DNA of 64,000 nucleotides, from assembly GCA_035544215.1 (NCBI GenBank), contig DATKHY010000007.1:1178001-1242000 (forward strand). The letters run 5' to 3'. This DNA comes from Candidatus Binatia bacterium. Lineage in GTDB: Bacteria > Vulcanimicrobiota > Vulcanimicrobiia > Vulcanimicrobiales > Vulcanimicrobiaceae. Shown here one piece after another: positions 28,987-38,744 of the stretch. Each line of letters starts with the position of its first letter. Position 1 is the first letter of the stretch. A program made the position numbers and the translations under genes. The notes below the pieces were generated by a model. It saw only the letters and a list, made by a program, of their open reading frames with translations. It searched no databases and was not told the origin of the DNA.

Positions 28987-31737
28987 TCACTCCTCCTGCG
29001 GCCGAGCCGCTGCGGCAACGGTGTATTGGTGTATCGCCGCAGCGTGTTCGAGCGCCTGCTCCTCCGTAAGCGAGGCGCCGCCGCGCATGTGCACCGCCAG
29101 CTGGTCGGCCGCGTACGCAGTTCGAAGGGCCTGCTCGAGCCGCTCCCAGCCGCGCTTCTCCGTCTGCTGGCGGACCTCGCCGCGCGAGGTATAGCGAAAA
29201 TCGGTGAATCCGGCCAGCACGGCAGCGCGTTCAAGATCCCCCAGCAGTGCCGCGAGCAGCGCGTGGTGCTCGAGCACCGTAGCGAACCAGGTTGAGCGCG
29301 AGCGCCGCTGCAGCGCGAGTGCCTCGCGTAAATTGTCGCGTGCGCTCGCGAGGTCGTCGACGGCCATCGCGTAGGCTGCGAGATTCGACAAAGCAACCTC
29401 GAGATAGATCGAGTCGAGGCCGGCAAAGGTATCCTTGGCCTGGCTCGCTGCGTCGTGCGCCGCGTGCGCGTCGCCGGCGGCGAAGTGGAGTTCGCCCAGG
29501 TTGAGCAGCGCGCTCGCGTGCGCCTCGCTTCCCGGCCGCTCCAGTCCCGCGACCTCGGAGAACCTTTCGCGAGCGCGCTCGAGATCGCCGCGTTGCAGAT
29601 CGGTCACCGCCCAAATGCGCAGGACGACATTTTTGGTGAGCCGCGAGAGCGACTCGGGCGCCGCATAGGCTTCGACGAACGCGCGCTCGGCATCGTCGAA
29701 TCGCGCGGCGTCGCGATAGTTTCCCCCGAGGTTCGCGAGCGCGCGAGCGACCTCGTCGGCGTCGCGCGAGGCCCGCGCGACGTCGAGCGCGCGCAGCGCC
29801 GTCACCTCGCTCTCGGACGGCGAGCGCCCCGCGAGGCGTGAGAGCACCAGTAGGTGGCGCAGGATGCGCGCGTACGCGAGCTTGTCGGGCATCGCTTCGG
29901 CGAGCTGCGCGGCGCGTTCGAACCAGCGCCGTGCTTCGTGCGGCGTCGCCAGCAACTCCGGCCACTCGAGCTCGGCGAGCAGCTTCAGACCGACCTCGGG
30001 ATCGTGGCCAGCGAAGATAGTCCAGTCGATGGCGGCGCGGATGTTGTCGAGCTCGTCGCTCAGCGCACGGCGCCACCGCACATCCTCGAGGTCGTGCACC
30101 AGCGGCCGCAGGCCGCGGACGAACTCCCCGTAAAAGCGCGCGTGCGCGGCGGCGATCTTCTCTGCTTCGTGCGCCACGGCGAGACGCTCCGTTGCGTACT
30201 CGCGGATCGAATACAACATCCCGTAGCGGCACTCTGCACCGAGCGAGTCCACCGTCACGAGCGATTTGTCGACCAGCGATTCGAGTGCGTCAAGCATCTC
30301 CCATTCGTCGAAGTCGCCCTCGCCGCACACCGCGACCGCGGCCGGCAGCGTCCAGCCGCCCGAAAAAATTGCGAGACGCCGGAAGAGCATTCGTTCGCGT
30401 TCGTCGAGGAGATCGTAGCTCCAATCGATGGCCGCGCGCAGCGTCTGCTGACGCGGGAGCCCGCTTCGGTCGCCGCCCGTGAGCAGACGGAAGCGTTCGT
30501 TGAGCCGCTCGAGCACCTGTCGCGGCGAGAGGACTCTCACGCGGGCGGCGGCCAGCTCGATCGCGAGCGGAATGCCGTCCAGGCGGGTGACGATCTCGCC
30601 GACGAGCGCGGCGTTTTCTTCGGTAATCGCAAACGTGCCCGCGGCGGCGAACGCGCGATCCGCGAACAGCGAGACCGCATCGCGCGCCGGCGGCACCGGC
30701 AGCGGCGCAAGGCGCACTGCCCGCTCGCCCGCGACGTTCAGGCTCTCGCGGGTCGTGGCGAGGATGCGAACCTCCGGGCAGACGCGCAGAATCGCGGCGA
30801 CAACGCGCCGCACTTCGTCGATGACGTGCTCGCAGTTGTCGAGGATCAGGAGTGCTTGACGGCGCTCGAGATGTGCCGAGAGGGTTTCGAGCAGAGGTCG
30901 ATTCGGCGTCTCCTTCACGCCCAGTGTCTGCGCCAGCGCGGCCGTAACCAGCGCGGGATTCGAAATCGGCGCCAGATCCACGAGCCAGACGCCGTCGATG
31001 AAGCGATCCAGCAGCTCGGCCCCGGCCTGAATGGCGCAACGCGTCTTCCCCGACCCGCCGGTGCCGACGAGCGTCACGAGGCGGTGCTCGCGCGTGAGCC
31101 GATCGATCTCGCGGAGCTCGGCCTCGCGCCCGACGAACGAGGTGAGCTGCAACGGTAAATTGTTTGGCGTCTGCTCGAGCGAACGCAGCGCCGGGAACGT
31201 CTGCGGCAAACCGCTGCCGTCCAGTTGATAGACGCGTTCGGCGCGAGCGAGGTCTTTGAGCCGGTGCAGGCCGAGATCGCGCAACGCGCTCTCAGACGGC
31301 ATCGCGTCGTGCAGCAGGTCCGCCGCCGTGCCCGAAACGAGCAGCTGGCCGCCGTGACCGACGGCCAGCAGCCGCGCGACGCGATTCAGCGCCGGGCCGA
31401 AGTAGTCGCCGTCACGCTCCTGCGCGCTGCCCGCATGCAGCGCCATGCGAACCGGCATCCCGCCCACGCCCGAGAAGTCTTCGTCGACGAGCGCGTGCGC
31501 GATGCGCAGCGCGGCCGCGGCAGCGTCCGGCGCCGTCGCGAAAGCGGCGCAGAACGCATCACCCATGACCTTGAACACGTAGCCGCCGTGCGCTTCGATC
31601 GCCGCGCGCAGCAGCGCGTCGTGGCGCGCGAGCGCCGCGGCCATCGCGTCCGGATCGCTCTCCCATCGCCGCGTGCTTCCCTCGACGTCCGTGAACAAGA
31701 ATGCGACGGTGCCCGTGGGGCGGCTCGGCACGCTCAA
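28987..31737 (-). CDS. Class III nucleotide cyclase fused to an AAA/NB-ARC-like ATPase and TPR domain
   Basis: 916 aa. Residues 1-175 are a class III cyclase domain: metal aspartates in FTDVEGST and VMGDAF, lysine in YVFKVMGD, and asparagine/arginine in LNRVARLL are all kept, so catalysis is likely. Residues about 205-460 are a signal-transduction ATPase with Walker A VGTGGSGKTR and Walker B LLILDNCEHV, followed by LVDKSLV-type helices and about 350 residues of TPR-like repeats. This architecture is common in soil bacteria and links a sensor/switch ATPase with cyclic-nucleotide output. The start is a TTG overlapping the selB stop (TTGA); a GTG 6 nt inside is an alternative. The ligand is unknown. 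Confidence 0.88.
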   Translation of the reverse strand: MSVPSRPTGTVAFLFTDVEGSTRRWESDPDAMAAALARHDALLRAAIEAHGGYVFKVMGDAFCAAFATAPDAAAAALRIAHALVDEDFSGVGGMPVRMALHAGSAQERDGDYFGPALNRVARLLAVGHGGQLLVSGTAADLLHDAMPSESALRDLGLHRLKDLARAERVYQLDGSGLPQTFPALRSLEQTPNNLPLQLTSFVGREAELREIDRLTREHRLVTLVGTGGSGKTRCAIQAGAELLDRFIDGVWLVDLAPISNPALVTAALAQTLGVKETPNRPLLETLSAHLERRQALLILDNCEHVIDEVRRVVAAILRVCPEVRILATTRESLNVAGERAVRLAPLPVPPARDAVSLFADRAFAAAGTFAITEENAALVGEIVTRLDGIPLAIELAAARVRVLSPRQVLERLNERFRLLTGGDRSGLPRQQTLRAAIDWSYDLLDERERMLFRRLAIFSGGWTLPAAVAVCGEGDFDEWEMLDALESLVDKSLVTVDSLGAECRYGMLYSIREYATERLAVAHEAEKIAAAHARFYGEFVRGLRPLVHDLEDVRWRRALSDELDNIRAAIDWTIFAGHDPEVGLKLLAELEWPELLATPHEARRWFERAAQLAEAMPDKLAYARILRHLLVLSRLAGRSPSESEVTALRALDVARASRDADEVARALANLGGNYRDAARFDDAERAFVEAYAAPESLSRLTKNVVLRIWAVTDLQRGDLERARERFSEVAGLERPGSEAHASALLNLGELHFAAGDAHAAHDAASQAKDTFAGLDSIYLEVALSNLAAYAMAVDDLASARDNLREALALQRRSRSTWFATVLEHHALLAALLGDLERAAVLAGFTDFRYTSRGEVRQQTEKRGWERLEQALRTAYAADQLAVHMRGGASLTEEQALEHAAAIHQYTVAAAARPQEE

Positions 31738-33581
31738 CCCTTGCGCAGCGTTCGGTAGTCACCGTTGCGAACGGTGACCGCGTGCGAGTCGAGCCATTCG
31801 AGCAGCGGAACCGCGTATTTTCGCGACGTCCCCAGGATGTCGCGAAACTCGGCCGCCGTCATGCGCCGCCGCTCGTGCAGATGCTCCTCGACGCGGGAGC
31901 GGATCTGCGCGATCTGAGTTCCTTGATAGAGATCGCCGCCGATCTTCACGAGCGTGCCGCGCGCGAGCATCGTGTCGAAAGCCTTCGGCACGCCGGAGAG
32001 CCGCGACAGCCTGACCGCGGCCGCGGCGGTCGCGAACGGTATCGGAAGGAACGGGCGCCCCTCGTCGACTGGTACGAGGTGCTCGAAGAACGCGCGCTGC
32101 TCGGGCGTGAACGATGGCCGGTGTTCGATCGCGGCGTAGTATCCGCCGCGATTGCAGAGCCGCCCCTCGCCCACGTAGTGCTCGAGGACGCGCACCAACT
32201 GCGGCTCCGCGACGCCGAGCTCGCGAGCCAGGGCTATCGACGTCACGCCCATGGCCCAGGGCTCGTCGCGGTGCGTCGCCTCGATGCGCTCGAGCGCGTG
32301 CTCGAACGCGTCGCGCGCGGCGCATCCCTCGACGTACCCTAGCGGTCGCGCCACCGCGACGATCTCACCGCGCTCGACGAGCCGCTGCAGAACTGTGGCG
32401 GCTGCGTCCTCGCGTAAGTTCGCAGCGAACGCGACCTCCGCCGGTTGCATCGCATCGACGCCGCGCTCGCGCAGAAGGGCGAGCACGGCCTCCTCGTCGG
32501 GATCGCCGCTGGGCGCGAGGTCTTTGGCGTGCGCGATTTCGACGAATCCGCCGCCGAGCAGCGTCATCGGCGAAGGGCGCCGCAGGACGAAGCGCAGCCC
32601 GGGAAACGCGACGACCGGCTCGCGCAGCAGCAGCTCCGCGCGCAGCTCCGTGTCTTCGGTCGCGCCGTCGGCGACCAGGGTCCCGAGCACTTCCGCCGAT
32701 CCGAAATAGGCGCGCACCGGCGTGCGCCGGCGCAACAGCGGTGCGGCCTCCGGCAGCGGCACGAAGTGCACCGTCAGCTTGCGCCGAGCGGCGAGCTCGC
32801 GTCCGACGATCGCGTGCCCGCGCGCGACTTCGTGCCGGTCGATGGCCGGTACGCTCAACGCGACGCGGGCGCCGGCGTCGACGCGCTCGCGCGTCGCCCC
32901 GAAGACGCCGACGCTGCGTACGTGCGCGGGCTTGCCGCCGGGCTCGAGCACGAGCGTCTCGCCCGCCGCGATACGGCCTTGCATGAGCGTGCCGGTGACG
33001 ACGGTACCGAGCCCGGGGAGCGCGAAGACGCGATCGATAGGAAGATAGGCCGGCGCGTTCGGATTGCGCGGCGGAATGGCGGCGAGCTCGTCGTGCAGCG
33101 CGCGCTTCAGAGTGTCGAGGTTCTCGCCGGTCGCGGCGGAGACCGAGAAGATCGGCGCGTCCTCCGCAATCGTTCCGCGCAGAGACTCGCCGATCTCGTA
33201 AGCGGCCTCGGCGGCGCGCGCCGGATCCAGCAGGTCGACCTTAGATGCCGCGATCAGCACGCGACGCACGTTGAGGAACTGCAGGATCGCGAGGTGCTCG
33301 AGCGTCTGCGGCATCACGCCTTCGTTGACGTCCACGACGAGCAGCAGCAGCTCCATGCCCGCCGCGCCGGCCAGCATATTGTGAAGGAATTTCTCGTGGC
33401 CCGGCACGTCGACGATGCCTGCCTCCACGCCGTCGTCGAAGCGCAGGTGCGCGAAACCCAGGTCGAGCGTCATGCCCCGAGCGCGTTCCTCGGCCCAGCG
33501 GTCGGGGTGCGTTCCCGTCAACGCCTCGATCAGCGACGACTTGCCGTGATCGACGTGTCCCGCCGTGCCGACGATGTGCAC
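31734..33581 (-). CDS. selB: Selenocysteine-specific elongation factor SelB
   Basis: 615 aa. G1 GHVDHGKSSL (8-17), G3 DVPGHEKF and G4 SKVDLLDP sit in an EF-Tu-like N-terminal part that starts IVGTAGHVDHGKSSL as SelB does. Domains 2-3 follow, then winged helices, with the last carrying the SelB hallmark FRDILGTSRKYAVPLLEWLD near residues 575-595. SelB brings Sec-tRNA to UGA codons next to a SECIS hairpin. It follows the amine oxidase by 9 bp and overlaps the cyclase/ATPase start by 4 nt. selC is at 12559 and selA at 45782. Confidence 0.95.
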   Translation of the reverse strand: MHIVGTAGHVDHGKSSLIEALTGTHPDRWAEERARGMTLDLGFAHLRFDDGVEAGIVDVPGHEKFLHNMLAGAAGMELLLLVVDVNEGVMPQTLEHLAILQFLNVRRVLIAASKVDLLDPARAAEAAYEIGESLRGTIAEDAPIFSVSAATGENLDTLKRALHDELAAIPPRNPNAPAYLPIDRVFALPGLGTVVTGTLMQGRIAAGETLVLEPGGKPAHVRSVGVFGATRERVDAGARVALSVPAIDRHEVARGHAIVGRELAARRKLTVHFVPLPEAAPLLRRRTPVRAYFGSAEVLGTLVADGATEDTELRAELLLREPVVAFPGLRFVLRRPSPMTLLGGGFVEIAHAKDLAPSGDPDEEAVLALLRERGVDAMQPAEVAFAANLREDAAATVLQRLVERGEIVAVARPLGYVEGCAARDAFEHALERIEATHRDEPWAMGVTSIALARELGVAEPQLVRVLEHYVGEGRLCNRGGYYAAIEHRPSFTPEQRAFFEHLVPVDEGRPFLPIPFATAAAAVRLSRLSGVPKAFDTMLARGTLVKIGGDLYQGTQIAQIRSRVEEHLHERRRMTAAEFRDILGTSRKYAVPLLEWLDSHAVTVRNGDYRTLRKG

Positions 33582-33590
33582 GCTCGCCTC

Positions 33591-35135
33591 TTACCCGACG
33601 GCGCGAACGCGGTAGTCCGCCAGGATCTCCGCGGCGGCACGCACGCCCGACTCGGCGCCGCCCTCCATGAAGCCCTGGTACGCGACCGACGTGTGCTCGC
33701 CGGCGAAGTGCACGCGCCCCTGCGGCCTGGCCTCGTGGCCCGCGACCGTCGTGCATTGCCCGACGAGCCAGCACGAATAGCTAGCGCGGATGTTCGGATC
33801 CGCTTGAGCGTTTCCGAACGTCGCCTTGCCGGTCCACGTCGCGGAGACGCCGGGCCAGATGTGGTCGAGCTCGTCGAAGAAGCTGCGCACGTGCCGGCCC
33901 ACCGCGCCGGAATCGCCCGCGTGCGCGTACGGCATCGGCGGCGTGTCGAGCATCGCCGGTCCGCCCGCCGTGAAGACCTCGATCAGCCCGTCGCCGCCGC
34001 TCTGACCCAGCGAGTAGTCGAGTGCGCTCTGCACGCGCAGCGTCGTCCAAATCTGTCCGCTGGTAGCTTCGGGCCACGGATGCGGGCTGCGCATCCAGGC
34101 GCGGCGATCGAATTGAAGGTGCAGTTTCGTGTGATAACCGTAGCCGAGGTTTTGGATCGCGTTGTCCTTTGCGGAGTCGAAACCTGCGCCGGACGTGTCC
34201 ACCGCGCGCAGCACGACGAACGGGATCGCCAGGACGACGCGATCGGCGTTGACCGTTTCCTGGTTGCCGCCGTGATCGAAGCGCAGCTCGTACGTTCCGC
34301 GCGGGAGGCGCCGCAAGGCGATCAGGTTGTGCTCGAAGAGAATGCTGCCGGCGGGCAGCGCGCCGGCGATCGCCTCCGGAATAGCCTGGCTTCCGTCCGC
34401 CAAGATGTAGCGCTGGTCGGAGTAGCCTAAGACGTTCAGCTCGCGATCCCGCGCGTAGTGCCGCTGCGCGCCGAGCTGCGCCACGAGGTTTACCGCGCTG
34501 AGCTCGCCGGCGTCGCGCCCGTACTCGTTCCAGTAGACCTGCGCGATGAGCCGCCCGAGCTGCGACTCGATTCCGCCGGGCACGTAGCGCGCGATCCAGT
34601 CGCTCATGCTCATCGCGTCGAGCTTGCGTGCCATCGGCGTCGCGTTGGCGTAGGTGGTGGTGGACGGGATAGCCGCGAGCTGCGCCTGCAAAACCGGATA
34701 GATCTTCGCGAAGTCTCTATCCGCGTCGGCCATGGAGTAGTAGCGGCCGTCCAGATAGCACGTGTCGCGCCCTCGCGGCGGCCGCGCTGCGTGCGTGTCA
34801 AGAAGCCCGAGACCGAAGCGCCGCGCGAGCCCGCGAATGTTTTCATGGAGCGAATCGACCATGGCGCCGCACCACTCGGTGTGCTGCCCTTGGTTCCAAT
34901 AGCCCCGTTCCGAGTGCATGCGCCCGCCTACCCGCGAGGACGACTCGTAGATGGTCGACGCGATGCCCGCGTCTTGCAGGCGCAGCGCCGTCACAAGGCC
35001 GGCGATGCCGGCCCCGACGATGGCGACGCGCTCGCTGCCGCGCGCCTGCGAGCTGCCGCAGGCGATGAATTCGGGAACCGCCGCCGATCCCAGCGCGGCG
35101 ATGCCGGCGATGCGGACGAAGCCTCGGCGATTCAA
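33591..35135 (-). CDS. Tat-exported flavin amine oxidase
   Basis: 514 aa from a TTG at 35135 that overlaps the TonB-receptor stop (TTGA); the longer open frame upstream is the shadow of the receptor. It starts NRRGFVRIA, a twin-arginine signal, and EFIAC (22-26) could be a lipobox. The FAD-binding GAGIAG (41-46) and SSRVGGRMHSE follow, as in monoamine/polyamine oxidases, and the C-terminal GRVHFAGEHTSVAYQGFMEGGAESG is the second flavin-contact motif. It should oxidise an amine outside the cytoplasm with FAD folded before export. The substrate is unknown; the polyamine/GABA genes across the divergent junction make polyamines a reasonable guess. Confidence 0.88.
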   Translation of the reverse strand: MNRRGFVRIAGIAALGSAAVPEFIACGSSQARGSERVAIVGAGIAGLVTALRLQDAGIASTIYESSSRVGGRMHSERGYWNQGQHTEWCGAMVDSLHENIRGLARRFGLGLLDTHAARPPRGRDTCYLDGRYYSMADADRDFAKIYPVLQAQLAAIPSTTTYANATPMARKLDAMSMSDWIARYVPGGIESQLGRLIAQVYWNEYGRDAGELSAVNLVAQLGAQRHYARDRELNVLGYSDQRYILADGSQAIPEAIAGALPAGSILFEHNLIALRRLPRGTYELRFDHGGNQETVNADRVVLAIPFVVLRAVDTSGAGFDSAKDNAIQNLGYGYHTKLHLQFDRRAWMRSPHPWPEATSGQIWTTLRVQSALDYSLGQSGGDGLIEVFTAGGPAMLDTPPMPYAHAGDSGAVGRHVRSFFDELDHIWPGVSATWTGKATFGNAQADPNIRASYSCWLVGQCTTVAGHEARPQGRVHFAGEHTSVAYQGFMEGGAESGVRAAAEILADYRVRAVG

Positions 35136-38100
35136 ATCTTGATGCTGAGGTCGGCGAAGAAGCCGAAGGGCTGCGACACCGACGAGATGCCGACCTCGGT
35201 GACGTTGAAGAACGTTCCGTACGGATAGCGCAACTGCACCGGCGGATTCTTCAAGAAGTTGCCGGCCGGCGCCAAGATGTTCGACGGCAGGTTGGAGTAC
35301 ACGCACGTCACCGAGTTGTCCCACGCGTAGCCGCGTTGGAAGCAGCGGTCGTAGAGGTTGACGGCCTGGAAAGTGACCGTCATGCGCGGCGAGATGTCAT
35401 AGGTCGTCTGCAGATTCAGCGTGAGCTGCGCAGGCTCGATGAACGCGCCCAGGTTGTCGAAGCGGCCGCTGTACGGGTCGGGTAGGAAGATCGCGCCGAT
35501 TGCGCCTCCGGGGCAGCTGACGCCGGGCGTCTGCGGCGTCCTCGCGGGCTGCTTCGAGCACGACTGCGGCACGTAACCGGGCCACACCAGCGGCGAGCCG
35601 TAGTCGGAGCCATTCGCGTAGTGCACCGACGGCGTGACGGCGAATTTGCCGTGCCGGTAGTTCAGGATCACCGACGCGACGTCGGGAACTTCGTAGCCGT
35701 TGGCGGCATTGAACGGACTCGGGATCACGTCGTACGGCGTGTACCAGGCGCCCGTATCGAACAGCGGCTGCAGCGCGTCGCTGTAGTACGGGTTCGGTAT
35801 CTTGAGCTTGCCCCGGTCGCCGCCGCTGGACTCGCTGTTCAGCAGCAGCGGCGCGGCGTTCCCGGGATAGGCTCCGCTGCCGCACGTCGCCCACTTGGGA
35901 GAGCTGCGCGTCACGCCGGCGCAGGCGGACGTATACGAGTTGTACAGCTCGACCGCAGCGTTGAGCGAGTCGATCACGCTGACGCCGTTGATCGGGCTGA
36001 ACTTGATCTCGTTCTCGGTGTGCGTATAAGAGAACAACGCTGAGAAACCGTTGCGGCTGAAATCGCCGTACTGCAGCGAGGCCTCGAGGCCATACGAGCG
36101 CTGCGTGCCCACGTTGAGACCGGCGAGCGTTCCTTGTACTGCATTGATCGCCTGGAACTGCAGCTGATTGCGCGTATCCCGGTAGAACGGCGTCACCTTG
36201 TAGGAGAGCTGGGTTCCTTTGACGTGCTTCTCCAGCGAAAGATCGAAATTGTCAGCCGTGTCGGGATAGATGGCGTGATCGGGCGTGTGATAGCCCAGCG
36301 GATAAAACTGTGCGATGAACGATACGAGGTTTTGCTGATAGGTATTGTACTGGTAGTAGGAAGAGCCTTCGGCGCGGGCATATTTTCCGGCCGAGCCGCG
36401 GATTACGGTGTCGGGATTGATCGTGTACGTAAACGAAAGGCGCGGCTGAAAGACGTTGGATACGTTTTCGCCGGCGCCGACGTTGTAGAGCCCGTTGCCG
36501 GGCGCCGTTAGCGGCGCCAGACCCGGCGCACATGCGCCGAACGCACTGCTTGTTCCATTCCAGGTCCACTGCGTCGCCTTGCCCGGCGCGCCGCAAAATT
36601 CGTTATTATACGCGTCGAACCAGAATTGCCGCGCGGGATACGCGCCTTCGAGGTTATTCGTGAAGTAGGCGAACCGGTCGAAGCGCGCGCCCACGTTGAC
36701 CACTATTCGATCGTTGGGCTGCCAAAGGTCGGTCATAGAGACGGAGTCGAAGCGCGGCGTCACGTTGTCGACTTGCGCGCTCTGTCCGTTCTCGGTCATC
36801 ATCCAGCGCGCGCCGGCTTTGGCCGCCGGTGAGCCCCGCGGCGCGAATCCGGGCGTCAGGTTGAAATCGAACGATCCCGTCCCCGGATAACAGCCGAACG
36901 AACTCAGGCAGCCGCCCTGGCTGCCCGCATCGAAGCAGCTCCACGGCTGCCCGGTCACGTAGTTATAGCACTTACCGTTCGGCGTGCCGTAGCTCGAGAG
37001 AATCGTTCCGAGGCCGGTCGGGGCGAGGCTACTCGTGCTTGGATCGGTCGAGCTGAACTGAGCATTATAGGTTTGCAGGTACTGCGTCATGTACGTCGCT
37101 TCGGCGGTAATGAGGTGGCGCGGAGATAGCTCATTGGAGTAGATCAGGCCGGCGCCGTAGCCGTGCTCCCAGACTTCGTAGTCGGCAGGATCCGAAGCGA
37201 AGACGAGTTGCGCGCTGTTGGGCCCGTTGATAAACCAGTCCGAGTACGCTCCCCACACCAGTCCGCGCAGATACGAATGCGAATCGAAGTTCTTTTGATA
37301 CTGCAGCTTTTCTATAGAGTAACCGTTCCAGTTGCCGTCGCGGTCGTTGAGGCCGATCGGTCCCGCGATTGGGCGGTCGGTGGGACTGCTCGGGAATAAC
37401 CCGATCACGACCTTATTTTGGTTAGGCGGCTGCATTAGCGGACCGGTATAGTAGAGCGAATCGAGATACGGCATAGGATATCCGACTCCGGTCGCAGCGC
37501 CGGCTTTTGGCGTGAACCAAACGTCATTCGCCGAGCTAAGAAACTGGTCCGCAATTCCTCCGGTTACGTACAGCATTTGAATGTCGTCGCGCAAGGACGA
37601 GTCGCGATGTGGTATGCCAATGTGCAGGTTGACGACGTTTTCGCGGTCGAAATTGACGCCTTGCGCATAGCTATAACCCGGTGAAAAGATGAAGCCGTAG
37701 GGAAACGCCTTGCCGCCCGAGCCGTCGAGAATGTTGTAGACGTTGTTGTTCGTCGGAACGTTCAACGGATAGAAATACAGCGGATCACTCACACCGCCGA
37801 ACTGATCGCCGAAACGGTACGCTTGATTCGTCCCCGACAGGCCCACATAGTAGGAAAAAAGCCGATCGGGCGTCGCGCCTCCGGCCTCGATCGTCGCCTG
37901 ATGATAGAACGCTGGACCGCCGATCCCCAGGTCGCCGCTAAGATAGCCGGGAAACGTGCCCGTCTTGATCACCTGATTGATGTAGCCGGCGAGTCCGGAC
38001 GAGTTGGACGTCGCCGGGGTGCCGCCGGTATAGACTTGTACCTCTTGGCTGCCGAGCGACGTCAGCGTCGCGATCGGCGCGAGGTCCGACTGGCGCGTTG

Positions 38101-38692
38101 TCGGCAGACCGTCGAACTCGTAAGCGACCTGATCGACGTCGCCGCCGCGAATGTACACGCTTTGATACCAGCCTTGCTGGTTCGACGGGATGCTGACGCC
38201 GGGGGCGGACGCGATCGCGCCGTACGCCTGCGTCAGCGAGCCGGAGCCCGAGAGCGTCGACGCGGCCTTCTGTCCGGCAGAGTTGATCGAGAACACGTCG
38301 CTCGTGACGCCCGAGTGCACGAGCGACTGCGCGGAGCGCGACGTCGTGCGGGCGATCGTCTTGAGCGCCCTCTGCATGGAAACCGCAACGTTGGCGGACT
38401 GATCGGCCACGATCGTGATCCCGGCCTGCGACAAGGGCTCGTAGCCCGTCTTGCTCGCGCTCACCGTGTACGTGTCGGGCTGCAGCGAGATGAACGAGAA
38501 CTCGCCCGAAGCGTCCGACACCGTCTGCGCCGCCTGCGACGGCGACACGGCGGTCACGGCCGCTCCGGCGATCGGCGCCCCCGATACGGCGTCGAGCACG
38601 CGGCCGCGCAGCGTACCGGTCGTTCCTGCCCTTGCCCCGAAGGGCATGGCAATCGCGAACAGGAGGGTAAGCCCGGCGATCCGCTTTCCCAT
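35132..38692 (-). CDS. TonB-dependent receptor with carboxypeptidase-like regulatory domain
   Basis: 1186 aa from the ATG at 38692, which begins a signal peptide (AGLTLLFAIAMPFGARAG); the longer open frame upstream lies antisense to gabT and is rejected. Residues about 25-105 are a CarboxypepD-regulatory beta-sandwich (TLRGRVLDAVSGAPIAGAAVTAV, ISLQPDTYTVSASKTGYE). A plug domain (SVYIRGGDVDQVAYEFDGLPTT) and a long outer-membrane barrel follow, and the last residues are the aromatic/hydrophobic type of barrel end (FGFFADLSIKI). It is first in the run amine oxidase-selB-cyclase and divergent from gabT (52 bp). The ligand is not evident. Confidence 0.9.
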   Translation of the reverse strand: MGKRIAGLTLLFAIAMPFGARAGTTGTLRGRVLDAVSGAPIAGAAVTAVSPSQAAQTVSDASGEFSFISLQPDTYTVSASKTGYEPLSQAGITIVADQSANVAVSMQRALKTIARTTSRSAQSLVHSGVTSDVFSINSAGQKAASTLSGSGSLTQAYGAIASAPGVSIPSNQQGWYQSVYIRGGDVDQVAYEFDGLPTTRQSDLAPIATLTSLGSQEVQVYTGGTPATSNSSGLAGYINQVIKTGTFPGYLSGDLGIGGPAFYHQATIEAGGATPDRLFSYYVGLSGTNQAYRFGDQFGGVSDPLYFYPLNVPTNNNVYNILDGSGGKAFPYGFIFSPGYSYAQGVNFDRENVVNLHIGIPHRDSSLRDDIQMLYVTGGIADQFLSSANDVWFTPKAGAATGVGYPMPYLDSLYYTGPLMQPPNQNKVVIGLFPSSPTDRPIAGPIGLNDRDGNWNGYSIEKLQYQKNFDSHSYLRGLVWGAYSDWFINGPNSAQLVFASDPADYEVWEHGYGAGLIYSNELSPRHLITAEATYMTQYLQTYNAQFSSTDPSTSSLAPTGLGTILSSYGTPNGKCYNYVTGQPWSCFDAGSQGGCLSSFGCYPGTGSFDFNLTPGFAPRGSPAAKAGARWMMTENGQSAQVDNVTPRFDSVSMTDLWQPNDRIVVNVGARFDRFAYFTNNLEGAYPARQFWFDAYNNEFCGAPGKATQWTWNGTSSAFGACAPGLAPLTAPGNGLYNVGAGENVSNVFQPRLSFTYTINPDTVIRGSAGKYARAEGSSYYQYNTYQQNLVSFIAQFYPLGYHTPDHAIYPDTADNFDLSLEKHVKGTQLSYKVTPFYRDTRNQLQFQAINAVQGTLAGLNVGTQRSYGLEASLQYGDFSRNGFSALFSYTHTENEIKFSPINGVSVIDSLNAAVELYNSYTSACAGVTRSSPKWATCGSGAYPGNAAPLLLNSESSGGDRGKLKIPNPYYSDALQPLFDTGAWYTPYDVIPSPFNAANGYEVPDVASVILNYRHGKFAVTPSVHYANGSDYGSPLVWPGYVPQSCSKQPARTPQTPGVSCPGGAIGAIFLPDPYSGRFDNLGAFIEPAQLTLNLQTTYDISPRMTVTFQAVNLYDRCFQRGYAWDNSVTCVYSNLPSNILAPAGNFLKNPPVQLRYPYGTFFNVTEVGISSVSQPFGFFADLSIKI

Positions 38693-38744
38693 AGTAAAGA
38701 AGAGCGCCTTTAAACCCGCCGAATACAACCTCCTCGCTTCCACC

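Noticed and set aside
32445-34430. 661-aa plus-strand frame across selB and amine oxidase
   Set aside because: Antisense of two well-identified genes, with no recognisable domain.
35136-35324. N-terminal extension of the amine oxidase
   Set aside because: It lies within the TonB receptor and lacks a signal; the twin-arginine motif starts at the TTG at 35135.
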